Assembly: GCA_013202975.1 (NCBI GenBank)
Contig: JABMQY010000048.1
Location: 1-34,976, forward strand
Source of the DNA: Candidatus Saganbacteria bacterium
Lineage (GTDB): Bacteria > Margulisbacteria > WOR-1 > XYC2-FULL-46-14
DNA length: 34,976 nucleotides
Direction: 5' to 3'
In this document: positions 7,785-16,195 of the stretch, one piece after another
How the letters are laid out: every line of letters starts with the position of its first letter
Position numbering within the stretch: the first letter of the stretch is position 1
Notes under the pieces: model-generated
Seen by the model: only the letters and a program-made list of their open reading frames with translations
Databases searched by the model: none
What the model was told of the DNA's origin: nothing
Program-made: the position numbers and the translations under genes

Positions 7785-8998
7785 TTGCCCAGATCGAATT
7801 TTTTGTGAAGTACGGCAACTGCTTTTTTGCCCTGTCCGGCAGTCACAACACAGGAAATCTTAATCTCAGATGTGCTGATCATCTCAATATTAATTTTTTT
7901 AGAAGATAAAGCCTCAAACATTTTGGCAGCAACCCCGGGTTGAGAGATCATGCCTGTTCCAACAATAGAAACCTTTTCGACTTCAGTATCACAAACTGCG
8001 CCCTCGGCCTTTTGGGCTTTGGCAATATTCTTAGTTATTTCAAGGGCCCTAATGGCATCGCCTTTGCCAACGGTAAAGGCCATATCCGCCTGCGACCCGG
8101 CAGAATGAACGCTCTGAATAATCATATCCACATTGATCTTTGCATCCGCGAGAGCCTTGAAAAGTTTTGCAGCTGATCCCGGCTTATCCGGAACTTTTAA
8201 AATACCAATTTTTGCAATATCTTTGTCTAATGCCACTCCCCTTACTGCTTTTTTGACTTCCATTTTATTTCCCTCCCTAATATATGTACCTTCAATATCT
8301 TTTGTGCTTGATCGTAAATGAATCTTGATCCCATAAACCATTGCGCACTCGACTGCCCGCGGGTGTAGAACCTGCGCTCCCAAACTTGCTAACTCAAGCA
8401 TCTCTTCATAAGAAATCGTCTTTAACTTTTTCGCCTCCGTTACTATCCGTGGATCCGTTGTATACACTCCGTCCACATCCGTGTATATATCACAGACATC
8501 CGCTTTAAGCGCCGCCGCAATTGCAACCGCAGAGGTATCTGATCCTCCGCGGCCAATCGTAATAATATCACCCTTACTATCAATTCCTTGAAAACCAGTA
8601 ACTATAACAACCTTGCCCTCTTTTAATTCCTGCTCGATTCTTTTTAATTTGATATTTTTAATTCTTCCTTTTCTGTAGATGTCTTCCGTCTCAACCCCAG
8701 CCTGCCCGCCGGTCAGGGATATTGCGGGGCAGCTAATTTCCTGGAGTGCCAAAGAGAGAAGGGCTGCAGAGACCTGTTCTCCGGTTGAAACCAGCATATC
8801 GTATTCGCGGGGATGCGGTTCTTTGGTAATCTGGTGCATTAAATCTATCAATTCGTCAGTTGTGTGCCCCATTGCAGAAACAATGACAACAACCTTGTTA
8901 CCCTTAGCTCTTACCGCGGCTACTTTTTTCGCCACATTCTTGATTTTTTCAACAGACCCTACCGAGGTTCCTCCGTATTTATGTACTATTGTCACCAT
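7781..8998 (-). CDS. lysC: Aspartate kinase
   Basis: Aspartate kinase phosphorylates aspartate in the first step toward lysine, methionine and threonine. The 405 residues begin with KYGGTSVGS (7-15), followed by the amino-acid kinase fold (VTGFQG, TIGRGGSDTSAVAIAAAL, DVDGVYTTDPRIV, MLELASLGAQVLHPRAVE) and two C-terminal ACT domains (GILKVPDKPGSAAKLFKALA and VSIVGTGMISQPGVAAKMFEAL), as in monofunctional LysC-type enzymes that respond to lysine and/or threonine. The ATG is six bases from an extended -10 and has no Shine-Dalgarno site, so translation looks leaderless. It leads the lysC-plsY-tRNA unit. There is no homoserine dehydrogenase fusion. Confidence 0.95.
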   Translation of the reverse strand: MVTIVHKYGGTSVGSVEKIKNVAKKVAAVRAKGNKVVVIVSAMGHTTDELIDLMHQITKEPHPREYDMLVSTGEQVSAALLSLALQEISCPAISLTGGQAGVETEDIYRKGRIKNIKLKRIEQELKEGKVVIVTGFQGIDSKGDIITIGRGGSDTSAVAIAAALKADVCDIYTDVDGVYTTDPRIVTEAKKLKTISYEEMLELASLGAQVLHPRAVECAMVYGIKIHLRSSTKDIEGTYIREGNKMEVKKAVRGVALDKDIAKIGILKVPDKPGSAAKLFKALADAKINVDMIIQSVHSAGSQADMAFTVGKGDAIRALEITKNIAKAQKAEGAVCDTEVEKVSIVGTGMISQPGVAAKMFEALSSKKINIEMISTSEIKISCVVTAGQGKKAVAVLHKKFDLGK

Positions 8999-9004
8999 AT
9001 ATGT

Positions 9005-9013
9005 ATTATAGCA
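9005..9013 (-). promoter_or_regulatory. Extended -10 promoter of lysC
   Basis: The minus strand reads TGCTATAAT here, a perfect extended -10. Only six bases separate it from the lysC ATG, so transcription should begin at or next to the start codon. No convincing -35 is seen. Confidence 0.7.
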
Positions 9014-9038
9014 AATATTTACAACAAGATAAATAAAT

Positions 9039-9066
9039 TGAAATTTCCTACATCTCTAAGCGATAA
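9039..9066 (+). promoter_or_regulatory. Sigma-28-like promoter, site 1
   Basis: TGAAATTT (9039-9046), 14 bases, then CGATAA (9061-9066). The start codon of the repeat protein lies six bases further on, which predicts a leaderless message. The element matches seven other sites in the window in sequence and exact spacing. Confidence 0.75.
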
Positions 9067-9072
9067 GAAAAC

Positions 9073-11694
9073 ATGGTAGTAAGGATAAATTTAGGAAAAA
9101 GAGCGAATATTTCTTTGGTTCCAATATCACAATTACAACCTGCACGACCAGGGGATGTGCTGGTTGCTCACAATTGCAAATACCTTGGTAAGCTCGAAGG
9201 AACAACATCAATAAATGTAAGCCTACTCAATAGTGCTCAGCTTTTAGGCCACCCAAACCACTCTCCCGTTTTATCCTTATTTTTTCGGGGAGTACGATTT
9301 ACACTAAGAAGAAGAAGAACAAAAAGAGTATGGGCCTTTAGCCAGCAACACTTGCAATCAGTTCAAGAAATATTAAATTCTTTTGGAACAACTAGGGTAA
9401 AACCAGATGAGGCCGTTGTAACTAAAGGAGATAAAACCTTTTGTAAGATACCGGGAGACTCAAAGGAAAATGCAAAAAAAATTAACGCCTTTCTTAATTC
9501 TTCTGCTCTAGAAGACTCCAAGACAATAATTGTTTTTGGAATACCCTTTACAAGAAGATTAAGCGGAAGCAATTCTGTTTGGGTCTTTAAAAAAGAGGCC
9601 CTTCCTTTCGTCATCCAGATTGCTAAGCAAATCATTGCCCACTCATTACCAACAAAAATCCCCATAGAAACAAGAGGGAAAATAAAACCAAGAAAAAAAG
9701 CCTCCACCCCTCCCACCTCTATAGAAAGACTTCTCCCAATACAATCGGGAGAAATAGCAGCAACAAATACAGATCGCATGTTTTCTTCAATGTATGGAAC
9801 TGCTGCACCAAATGTCAAGAAAATAAAAGGTATAATCGGAGATCCCAACAAAGCAACAAGGATAACCATTGTTCAGGAGGGAGTTGTTTTTACTCTTAGA
9901 AGAAATGCCTCCCAAAGAATTTGGACCTTTAAAGAGAAAGACAAACTAGCCGTGGAAAAGATCCTCTCTTCTCTGCCTCTAAAATCTGCTCAAGAAAATG
10001 AAATCGCCATTATTAGCAAGGGAAGCCTCTTTTCAAACATACTTGGATCGACAGAAAAAAATGCTCGGAGATTAAACGAGCTAATCGAAGATTCCAACTC
10101 GGTAACTAAAACAACTCGTATATTTAGAGGAGTAGAATTTACTTTGAGAGAGAGTCGCGGACATAGGGTTTGGGTTTTCAGTGTTAGTGATTTTTCTGCC
10201 GTGGAAAAGATCTTAGGAGTTATTCCTCTTGACACAGTTCAGGCAGACGAAATAGCTGTTTCAAACTCTGACAAAACCTTTGCAAAGTACCCTACAACAA
10301 CAGAAGTTTATGTAAAAGGCCTTCTCGAATTATTAAGCAGTACCCCAAACAGCTCCGATGTAACCAAAGAAGTTGATGGGATTGTTTTTACCTTAAGGCT
10401 TAGCGGACATGCAAAAATCTGGACATATAAGAAAGCGGATTTTGACAAAGCTCAAAACCTTCTCTTTGACAAAAAAATAATTCCGCTACAATTCATACAA
10501 CCAGGAGAAATCGCAATCTCTCAACGTGATCCAAATTTTATGAGCATTCAGGGGATAACACTAATAAATACACAAAACTTAAACGATCTTTTGGGTAATC
10601 CTATGGCTTCGAAACAAGAAGAAAAACAATTACATGGAGCAACTTTTGCTATCCGAAGAAAAAACAACTGGAGAGTTTGGGCTTTTGCAAAAGAGGCCTT
10701 ATCTAAAGTAGAAAAAATACTAGGAGTTATCCCAACAGAAAACCTTGCCTCCAATGAGTTTGCCATTTCAAGAAATGATAAATATTTTAAAAAAATGCCA
10801 GGAGCAACAGAAGCATACAGTCAACAATTACACTCTCTCCTAGGTAACCCCTCGAGGTCAGAAACAGTTACAACAGAAATAGAGGGCATTGTTTTTTATT
10901 TGAGAAAAAAAACAAACAGAAAAGTTTGGGCAGCTAAAAAAGAGGACTTCTTTAAATTGCAATCTTTAATGACAAGCCTAGGAATAGTCAATCCTAATAG
11001 TTTTTTTTCATGGAATAATAAGATTGGCCTCGGAAATTCAAACATCAACCAAAATGACAAGTTAATAAGATTTGATTCGTCCGAAGAAAGGACTATCTCC
11101 CTCTTGCTTAGATCTTATGGATTCACAACAAGCTTTCTTCCTGGAAAAACAATTCAAATTAGAGCAACAAAGGGCTCACGACACAAATATGACTTTGTTA
11201 TTAATATTGGTCCACAACAAATTATTTTAGAGCATCACCCCTCTTTTTTTGAAGAGAGAAGAGAACAAAGCTTAATAGAAAAACAATATCTAAGACTCCT
11301 TGTTCGGTTGGAAAAAAGAAGAGAAGTCGATCGGGAGGCCCTCGACGAACTCCTTTGCCTCTATGACAATCCTCAAGAGTTTTCCGGAAATGGAATTGTT
11401 AAAAGATTACTTGGTCGACAACTTAACCCAACTGATCGCGATCTTTATGATATAAAACGCCTGATTTTAATGGAATTAAATCCTGATTTTCATGATCACC
11501 GTTACCTAAGAACAAACAGGGTAGCTGATCTTTTCGATCTTTTAATCTGGCCTTACTTTTACCAACCACAAGGACTGTTGCCTTATGACCAAGCCCGCAA
11601 AGCCTTTCTATCGGTAAAAAGCCACACCGAAGAAGTTGCACAAGAACATGATCAAATTGTCTTGCCTGTCCTGTTTGGAGAAAAAGCAGCGTAA
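9073..11694 (+). CDS. Seven-repeat protein with nuclease-like C-terminal domain
   Basis: This 873-residue protein is not one I recognise. It contains seven divergent tandem units of ~84 residues (about 17-103, 106-189, 218-303, 304-386, 387-472, 473-555, 556-639). Each has a start like EIAISxxDKxF, a helix ending LLGNP, a basic hairpin GxxFTLRR, then RVWAF and a helix VEKILG. A basic linker (200-215) separates units 2 and 3. The C-terminal ~210 residues hold E671/E672, KYDFVI (D707) and IILEHHP (E720-H722), an order of acidic residues compatible with a PD-(D/E)xK-like nuclease; this is inference. The basic repeats could bind nucleic acid in modular fashion. Transcription is probably leaderless from the sigma-28-like promoter directly upstream. 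No signal peptide or membrane segment is present. Confidence 0.7.
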   Translation: MVVRINLGKRANISLVPISQLQPARPGDVLVAHNCKYLGKLEGTTSINVSLLNSAQLLGHPNHSPVLSLFFRGVRFTLRRRRTKRVWAFSQQHLQSVQEILNSFGTTRVKPDEAVVTKGDKTFCKIPGDSKENAKKINAFLNSSALEDSKTIIVFGIPFTRRLSGSNSVWVFKKEALPFVIQIAKQIIAHSLPTKIPIETRGKIKPRKKASTPPTSIERLLPIQSGEIAATNTDRMFSSMYGTAAPNVKKIKGIIGDPNKATRITIVQEGVVFTLRRNASQRIWTFKEKDKLAVEKILSSLPLKSAQENEIAIISKGSLFSNILGSTEKNARRLNELIEDSNSVTKTTRIFRGVEFTLRESRGHRVWVFSVSDFSAVEKILGVIPLDTVQADEIAVSNSDKTFAKYPTTTEVYVKGLLELLSSTPNSSDVTKEVDGIVFTLRLSGHAKIWTYKKADFDKAQNLLFDKKIIPLQFIQPGEIAISQRDPNFMSIQGITLINTQNLNDLLGNPMASKQEEKQLHGATFAIRRKNNWRVWAFAKEALSKVEKILGVIPTENLASNEFAISRNDKYFKKMPGATEAYSQQLHSLLGNPSRSETVTTEIEGIVFYLRKKTNRKVWAAKKEDFFKLQSLMTSLGIVNPNSFFSWNNKIGLGNSNINQNDKLIRFDSSEERTISLLLRSYGFTTSFLPGKTIQIRATKGSRHKYDFVINIGPQQIILEHHPSFFEERREQSLIEKQYLRLLVRLEKRREVDREALDELLCLYDNPQEFSGNGIVKRLLGRQLNPTDRDLYDIKRLILMELNPDFHDHRYLRTNRVADLFDLLIWPYFYQPQGLLPYDQARKAFLSVKSHTEEVAQEHDQIVLPVLFGEKAA

Positions 11695-11714
11695 CCATTC
11701 CGTAGCATTTAATG

Positions 11715-11742
11715 TGAAATTTCCACCCATATTTAACGATAT
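11715..11742 (+). promoter_or_regulatory. Sigma-28-like promoter, site 2
   Basis: TGAAATTT (11715-11722), 14 bases, CGATAT (11737-11742). The predicted leader of ~37 bases contains a small hairpin, GACCC-ATAAG-GGGTC (11752-11766), just ahead of the GGGAGAG ribosome site of the 71-residue protein. Confidence 0.72.
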
Positions 11743-11785
11743 ACATATAGAGACCCATAAGGGGTCCAAAAAGGGAGAGAATGCC

Positions 11786-12001
11786 ATGAGCAACAATCAG
11801 AAAGTTATAAAAGTTATTAGTAAATTTGGCCTTTTGAGCTATTTACAAACTTTAATTGTCTCAAAGGTTCAGAAAATTGCCCTTCATTCTACCTTCCCAA
11901 TTACCGGTGCTCCTAACTGGTCAGACAAAAGAGAGGTCGTTCTGGTTGAAAACTTTTTACCGCTGGTTAATCTGGTGGGAAGAAAGAATAGCCTTAACTA
12001 A
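11786..12001 (+). CDS. 71-residue protein, copy 1 of a paralogous pair
   Basis: I chose the ATG at 11786 because GGGAGAG lies eight bases upstream and because it gives exactly the same length as the second copy at 15980-16195. The protein begins MSNNQKVIKVISKFG and ends VVLVENFLPLVNLVGRKNSLN-like (here quoted without the preceding KRE). The last ~25 residues and their DNA are nearly identical to copy 2. There is no signal peptide or membrane helix; it looks like a small, mostly helical cytosolic protein. It has its own sigma-28-like promoter and no other gene in its unit. I do not recognise the family. A frame-open extension upstream to 11636 would overlap the previous gene and lacks a ribosome site. 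Confidence 0.75.
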   Translation: MSNNQKVIKVISKFGLLSYLQTLIVSKVQKIALHSTFPITGAPNWSDKREVVLVENFLPLVNLVGRKNSLN

Positions 12002-12140
12002 GATCAAATGAGCATCTTAAGTATTTTTCTTACAAATTCATGCCGCACATCATCAAAAAAAGAAGAAAAAAACGCCACTGGGTAGGGATGATTACAGCTC
12101 CTGGAAACAAGGCGCTTGAAACATTGCGCTCAAAATAGAG

Positions 12141-12168
12141 TGAAATTTAGCTAAAAGGTAGTCGATAT
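12141..12168 (+). promoter_or_regulatory. Sigma-28-like promoter, site 3
   Basis: TGAAATTT (12141-12148), 14 bases, CGATAT (12163-12168). The ten bases before it, CAAAATAGAG, recur before site 4 and nearly so before site 7. It drives the DUF218 / dehydrogenase / RmlD-like operon through a short leader with GGGGAGGG. Confidence 0.75.
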
Positions 12169-12195
12169 AATAACAGGACTACTGGGGAGGGAAAG

Positions 12196-13101
12196 ATGAC
12201 ACAAGTTACTTTCTATATTAATAGACTGTCCCAAATAAAAAAAACGGGAATTGCACTCAGGGAAATAAAAACTGACCTGACAAGGTTGTCAAACTTTCTG
12301 GCCCCAACCTATCTCTTAAGGCACGCAGACAACCCCTGGCTTTCTAATTCGATAGATTGTGTCCCAACCCCAGTAATACACCGCCCCATACAAAATGATA
12401 TCAAAAATGCCGAAGTTATCCTGATTTTAGGCAGCAATGACCTTGATCCTCCCAAACTGGCCGCAAAATTATACCAACAGATTGCTCCCCATAATCCATC
12501 TGTCAAATTAATTGCGAGCGGAAAAGGAGGACACCTAACCGTTCCGGGAACTGCCTTTACTGTCGCAGAAGCAGAAAAATATAAAGAAGAGCTTCTTGCC
12601 CTTGGGGTGCCGGAAGAAAATGTTTTGACCGAGCCAACCAGCACAAACAGCGGACAAAACATAACTTTTAGCGGGGCTCTCTTAGAACAGATGGATTTAC
12701 ATCCGACAAAAATTATTATTATTCAAACACCCGCCCTGCAGCTGAGGGCTAACCTGGCATTTGAAAGACAATGGAAGGGCAACTGGGATTATTATCTCAG
12801 CCTGCCGCCAAAAACAGCCGACATTAAAACCCTGTCTTTGCATGATGCGGATTTCCTTCTTGCTGCGGCATTAAGGGAATTAATGACATTAATCAGTTAT
12901 TCCGGCGATCCGCATTGCAATTTTGTAACAAAAAGGGCCATTCCAGACCCGCTGATAAATATTGCATTGAAATACTTTGCACTGCTAAATGCAGGTCGGC
13001 AACAAATAACTCGGGACGACTTTTCCCGAAACATAAAAGTAATTACACAACTATTTAGGGATACTTTTCAGGACGCCGAGAAACAGTGGTTAAATAAATG
13101 A
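12196..13101 (+). CDS. DUF218 (YdcF/SanA-like) domain protein
   Basis: Residues ~70-195 follow the DUF218 pattern: a strand VILILGSND, a second strand LIASGKGGH, a helix EAEKYKEELLALGVPEENVLTEPTSTNSGQN, and IIIIQTPALQLRANLAFERQ. Family members bind SAM or act in envelope/murein functions, and many are membrane-anchored; this one has no N-terminal membrane helix and is probably cytosolic. The 301 residues add ~65 N-terminal and ~90 C-terminal residues of unknown role. A strong GGGGAGGG site precedes the ATG. It is the first gene of a three-gene operon with a zinc dehydrogenase and an RmlD-like reductase, suggesting metabolism of a sugar or sugar nucleotide; the substrate is unknown. Confidence 0.75.
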   Translation: MTQVTFYINRLSQIKKTGIALREIKTDLTRLSNFLAPTYLLRHADNPWLSNSIDCVPTPVIHRPIQNDIKNAEVILILGSNDLDPPKLAAKLYQQIAPHNPSVKLIASGKGGHLTVPGTAFTVAEAEKYKEELLALGVPEENVLTEPTSTNSGQNITFSGALLEQMDLHPTKIIIIQTPALQLRANLAFERQWKGNWDYYLSLPPKTADIKTLSLHDADFLLAAALRELMTLISYSGDPHCNFVTKRAIPDPLINIALKYFALLNAGRQQITRDDFSRNIKVITQLFRDTFQDAEKQWLNK

Positions 13102-13111
13102 GGTAATTAAT

Positions 13112-14824
13112 ATGGGACTCCTTATCCAAAAAGCGCTTTATCCAATTTTAAGAATGACAACTGCGACAAAGTCTCCAACTCTTAATAAAATTACTAATCG
13201 TTTATCAAAAGCATTTTTTTGCACCCTTTTAGGCAGAGATCCCCGAATTGTGGGAACACTTAGGGCTGCGGTTTGGATTGCGGCACAACAAAACAGCACA
13301 CTTGTTACCGCCTTCCGCGATGATGATGCCAGAGAACCGCTGGATAAAATCGTCCGCGGTGATGGAGCAGAAATTCCTATTAATAAGTATCCTGTTTTGC
13401 AGCAGCTCTCCTATTCTTATCTTGATGCAATTCAATCTTTTCGCAACAAAAAATCATTTTTCGGCGGTCAAATTTTTGAAAATATTTACCAACAACTGCA
13501 AAATCTCTCAAACACCCCCGAAAAAATGTATGCCTTTGTTTTAGCCAACGCAAGCAAGGAAGGGTTTTTATTTATGCACGAAGATGTCGCCTCTCCTAAT
13601 CTTCGACATAGGATAGCTTTGAAGTCCAGAGAGATGGAACTCCCGGTCAGCGCGGTAATAAAGATTTTTTCGACCGGGGTATGCGGAACAGACATTAGGG
13701 GGATCCATGGCAAAAGGCAAGAGATCGGTCCCATGACAACCCTTGGCCACGAAATTCTCGGGGTCGTCGCTGAAAAAAAGGGCATTGATAATCCCAAAAT
13801 AAATATCGGGAGCCTGGTTAGCATTATTCCTCATTTTTGGTGCGGAGTATGCTTGCCCTGCATGACCGGACATACAAACTTTTGTGATTATCGTAAACAC
13901 ATTGGATTTGAACACACCTCCGGCGGCGGTTTTGCCCAATATATCGCCGTCCCCGAACAAAACATTGTCCCTCATCCAGACAACATAACTTTTAATGGGA
14001 GCAGGAGTGACTTCGCCATTTTAGAACCGATCATTTGCTGTATACACAGTATGGAATTAATGAAAGAAAACCCGGGCGATCCCGAGGAAAATCCGTATAA
14101 GGACAAAAAGGTATTAATCTTTGGAGCCGGTCCGATTGGCTGCATCCACGGCCGCATTGCAAAAGACCGGGAGGCCAAAGAGGTTCTTTTGGTTGACTTA
14201 GAAACAATAACCCCGGAAAAAAGAAAAAAAATTGAGGGAATTAATAAAAAGGCCGGGGGCCTGATCTTTGACAGCTTTGCCACCTATAATTGTGAGGATT
14301 ATGAGGAAGAGCGGTTTGACGAAATAGTAACTAAAGCATGGGATGACCTGAAGACCACAATTGATACAAACAACATCGAGGTAGTAATTCTGGCGGCCTC
14401 CTCCCGTATTGCCTATGAACTGGAAATAAAAGTCGTCAGCAATGGAGGGAAGGTCATGTTTTTCTCTGGATTACCAAAGGAAGAACGCAAGCCGCTGATA
14501 ATTGGCGAGAAAGAATTTGATATTCATCATATCCACCATCATGATGAAATAATAGATGTTGATGAAAATGGCCATCCATTTCGAATTGTCGGCTCGCAGG
14601 GATTTTATCCAAATTACAATGGGAAACTATGGAATGATTTTAGCCCGGAAAATGTAGAGCTGGTTGCAAGGCTTAATCCCTCCTTATTTGTTTCAAACAA
14701 GATCAGGCTGGAAGAGAATAATGGTGAAAACAAACATAAATTAGTTCGAAATTTAACGGTAGACTTTGTAGACCATTTAAAGAACCTTGTTATTATCGGA
14801 CATAAACCAAATGGATACAAATAA
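13112..14824 (+). CDS. Zinc-dependent medium-chain dehydrogenase with N-terminal extension
   Basis: From residue ~160 this is a zinc alcohol/polyol dehydrogenase: catalytic-zinc ligands C191 (GVCGTD), H213-E214 (GHE) and E305 (LEP), the structural-zinc set C244, C247, C250 and C258 (CGVCLPCMTGHTNFC), and a Rossmann loop GAGPIG (338-343) followed by LVDLE, whose acid indicates NAD. Family members oxidise threonine, sorbitol or other polyols. The 570 residues exceed the usual ~350 by an N-terminal ~155-residue region I do not recognise and a longer C-terminus. A GAGG site lies ahead of the ATG ten bases after the DUF218 stop. Next comes an RmlD-like reductase, so a sugar alcohol or sugar nucleotide is a likely substrate. 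Confidence 0.85.
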   Translation: MGLLIQKALYPILRMTTATKSPTLNKITNRLSKAFFCTLLGRDPRIVGTLRAAVWIAAQQNSTLVTAFRDDDAREPLDKIVRGDGAEIPINKYPVLQQLSYSYLDAIQSFRNKKSFFGGQIFENIYQQLQNLSNTPEKMYAFVLANASKEGFLFMHEDVASPNLRHRIALKSREMELPVSAVIKIFSTGVCGTDIRGIHGKRQEIGPMTTLGHEILGVVAEKKGIDNPKINIGSLVSIIPHFWCGVCLPCMTGHTNFCDYRKHIGFEHTSGGGFAQYIAVPEQNIVPHPDNITFNGSRSDFAILEPIICCIHSMELMKENPGDPEENPYKDKKVLIFGAGPIGCIHGRIAKDREAKEVLLVDLETITPEKRKKIEGINKKAGGLIFDSFATYNCEDYEEERFDEIVTKAWDDLKTTIDTNNIEVVILAASSRIAYELEIKVVSNGGKVMFFSGLPKEERKPLIIGEKEFDIHHIHHHDEIIDVDENGHPFRIVGSQGFYPNYNGKLWNDFSPENVELVARLNPSLFVSNKIRLEENNGENKHKLVRNLTVDFVDHLKNLVIIGHKPNGYK

Positions 14825-14838
14825 AGGAGGAATAATTA

Positions 14839-15726
14839 ATGACATCACTTTCGGCAGGCTCTTCTAAAAAAGCCGCTTTTTTACTTTTTGGCGGAAGCGG
14901 ACTGGTAGGAAGATACATTCATGAGCAATTAAAAACACAGGGACATCGAGTTGTGAGACCAAGAAGCAGAGAGTGCGATATTGCCGACAATCAGGCGGTC
15001 GCTGACATTTTCAGGCAGACCAGGCCGGACTTTGTCATCCACTCCGCCGCCTATGTCAGCACCGAGGGGTGCGAATCAGACCAGGATAGGGCAAAGCAGA
15101 TTAACGTGCAAGGGACCGAAAATATTGCGGCAGCCAGCGGAGAAATGGATATCCCCCTCCTTTATCTGGGGTCGGACTATATTTTTGACGGTACCAGCAA
15201 CTCATACAATGAAGACGCCACCCCTAACCCGTTAAATTTTTACGGACAGACAAAACTGGAAGGAGAAAACATAGTAAGAAGACTGCCAAAGCATTATGTT
15301 GTCAGGGCTTCGGTAATATTTGGGCAGGGGACAAATAACATCGTTAACCAGATTGTTAATTTATCCGAAAAAAGAAAAATCCCGACCGACAAAATCCGCC
15401 GCCCCACCTATTCAAAAGACCTGGCGGATGCAATTTATTTACTTTTTGAAAAAAAAGCCGCTTACGGGATATACCATGTCTCCAATCAGGGACATTGCAG
15501 CAGTTTTGAGCTTGCGCAAGAAATTTTAACCCTGCTGCAGAAGCCGAAGGATCTGGTCGAACCGGTCCTTCTTGATGATCTCCCCAACCCAACACAAACA
15601 GCAAAAAGACTCGTCCTGGATAACAGAAACTGGCGAAGGGCGGGACTTCCCCCATTGCGCCCATACCACGAGGCTTTAATTGAATATTTAGCACAAGATT
15701 TAAGGACAATGCCTCAGCCAAAATAG
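14839..15726 (+). CDS. RmlD-like NAD(P)-dependent sugar-nucleotide reductase
   Basis: The 295-residue protein is an extended short-chain dehydrogenase of the RmlD type. It shows the dinucleotide loop G18-G-S-G21-L-V-G24, the strand DFVIHSAAYV, SDYIFDG, and the catalytic Y135-G-Q-T-K139 (YxxxK). RmlD reduces dTDP-4-dehydrorhamnose; the same fold also occurs as the MAT2B subunit. AAAGGAGG sits just before the ATG, giving strong translation. As the third gene after DUF218 and a zinc dehydrogenase, it may perform a reduction in the same sugar pathway. No rmlABC genes are nearby, so I do not assign a rhamnose role. Confidence 0.85.
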   Translation: MTSLSAGSSKKAAFLLFGGSGLVGRYIHEQLKTQGHRVVRPRSRECDIADNQAVADIFRQTRPDFVIHSAAYVSTEGCESDQDRAKQINVQGTENIAAASGEMDIPLLYLGSDYIFDGTSNSYNEDATPNPLNFYGQTKLEGENIVRRLPKHYVVRASVIFGQGTNNIVNQIVNLSEKRKIPTDKIRRPTYSKDLADAIYLLFEKKAAYGIYHVSNQGHCSSFELAQEILTLLQKPKDLVEPVLLDDLPNPTQTAKRLVLDNRNWRRAGLPPLRPYHEALIEYLAQDLRTMPQPK

Positions 15727-15728
15727 AG

Positions 15729-15756
15729 TGAAATTTTCACCCAAAATTGACGATAT
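15729..15756 (+). promoter_or_regulatory. Sigma-28-like promoter, site 4
   Basis: TGAAATTT (15729-15736), 14 bases, CGATAT (15751-15756). It starts directly after the RmlD-like stop codon and is preceded by CAAAATAGAG, identical to site 3. A GAGGGAG ribosome site follows before the 61-residue gene. Confidence 0.75.
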
Positions 15757-15780
15757 ATAGATAGAGGGAGATGAATAACA

Positions 15781-15966
15781 ATGTCAGAACAAGTAAATCA
15801 AAAACCAAATTACGATGTAGCCAGAATAAGCGGCCATGTGGTTGAGATGAAAAACATTGTCACCAACGCACAAAAACATGCAGCAACCAAAAAGCCATTC
15901 ATAAGTATTCTGGAAAATAAATTTAAAAACTATAAAGCGGAACCAACCATAAAGGCGGTTAAATAA
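15781..15966 (+). CDS. 61-residue hypothetical protein
   Basis: This small lysine-rich protein (MSEQVNQKPNYDVARISG at the start) has no recognised family, signal peptide or membrane segment. GGGAG ten bases before the ATG and a sigma-28-like promoter support it as a real gene. It precedes copy 2 of the 71-residue protein by 13 bases and is probably co-translated with it. Copy 1 has no such partner, so the two need not work together. Confidence 0.6.
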   Translation: MSEQVNQKPNYDVARISGHVVEMKNIVTNAQKHAATKKPFISILENKFKNYKAEPTIKAVK

Positions 15967-15979
15967 GGAAGTGAGTAAC

Positions 15980-16195
15980 ATGAGCATCAATCAGAAAGTA
16001 ATAGAGGTTATCAGCAAATTCGGGATGCTCAATTATCTTGAAAGCCTGGCCGCAGCCCAGACAAAAAAAATCGATCTATACACGGTTTTCCCTATAACCT
16101 CCGCGCCCAACTGGTCAGAAAAAAGAGAGGTCGTTCTGGTTGAAAACTTTTTACCGCTGGTCAATCTGATGGGACGAAAGAATAGCCTTAATTAA
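15980..16195 (+). CDS. 71-residue protein, copy 2 of a paralogous pair
   Basis: The ATG at 15980, with AAGGAAG upstream, gives 71 residues, the same length as copy 1; a GTG at 15971 would add three residues but sits on the ribosome site. It starts MSINQKVIEVISKFGMLNYL, carries the shared core FPIT-SAPNWS-EKREVVLVENF and ends in GRKNSLN. About three quarters of positions match copy 1, with strongest conservation at the C-terminus. The stop overlaps the convergent nadK stop. It follows the 61-residue gene under sigma-28-like promoter 4. Function unknown; strong conservation suggests the C-terminal half is the functional part. Confidence 0.78.
   Translation: MSINQKVIEVISKFGMLNYLESLAAAQTKKIDLYTVFPITSAPNWSEKREVVLVENFLPLVNLMGRKNSLN

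Noticed and set aside
7940-9011. Plus-strand open frames opposite lysC
   Set aside because: The minus-strand frame is an unmistakable aspartate kinase; the others lack ribosome sites and family features.
11636-11785. A longer version of 71-residue copy 1 starting at 11636
   Set aside because: It overlaps the previous gene, spans the promoter, has no ribosome site, and would break the equal length shared with copy 2.
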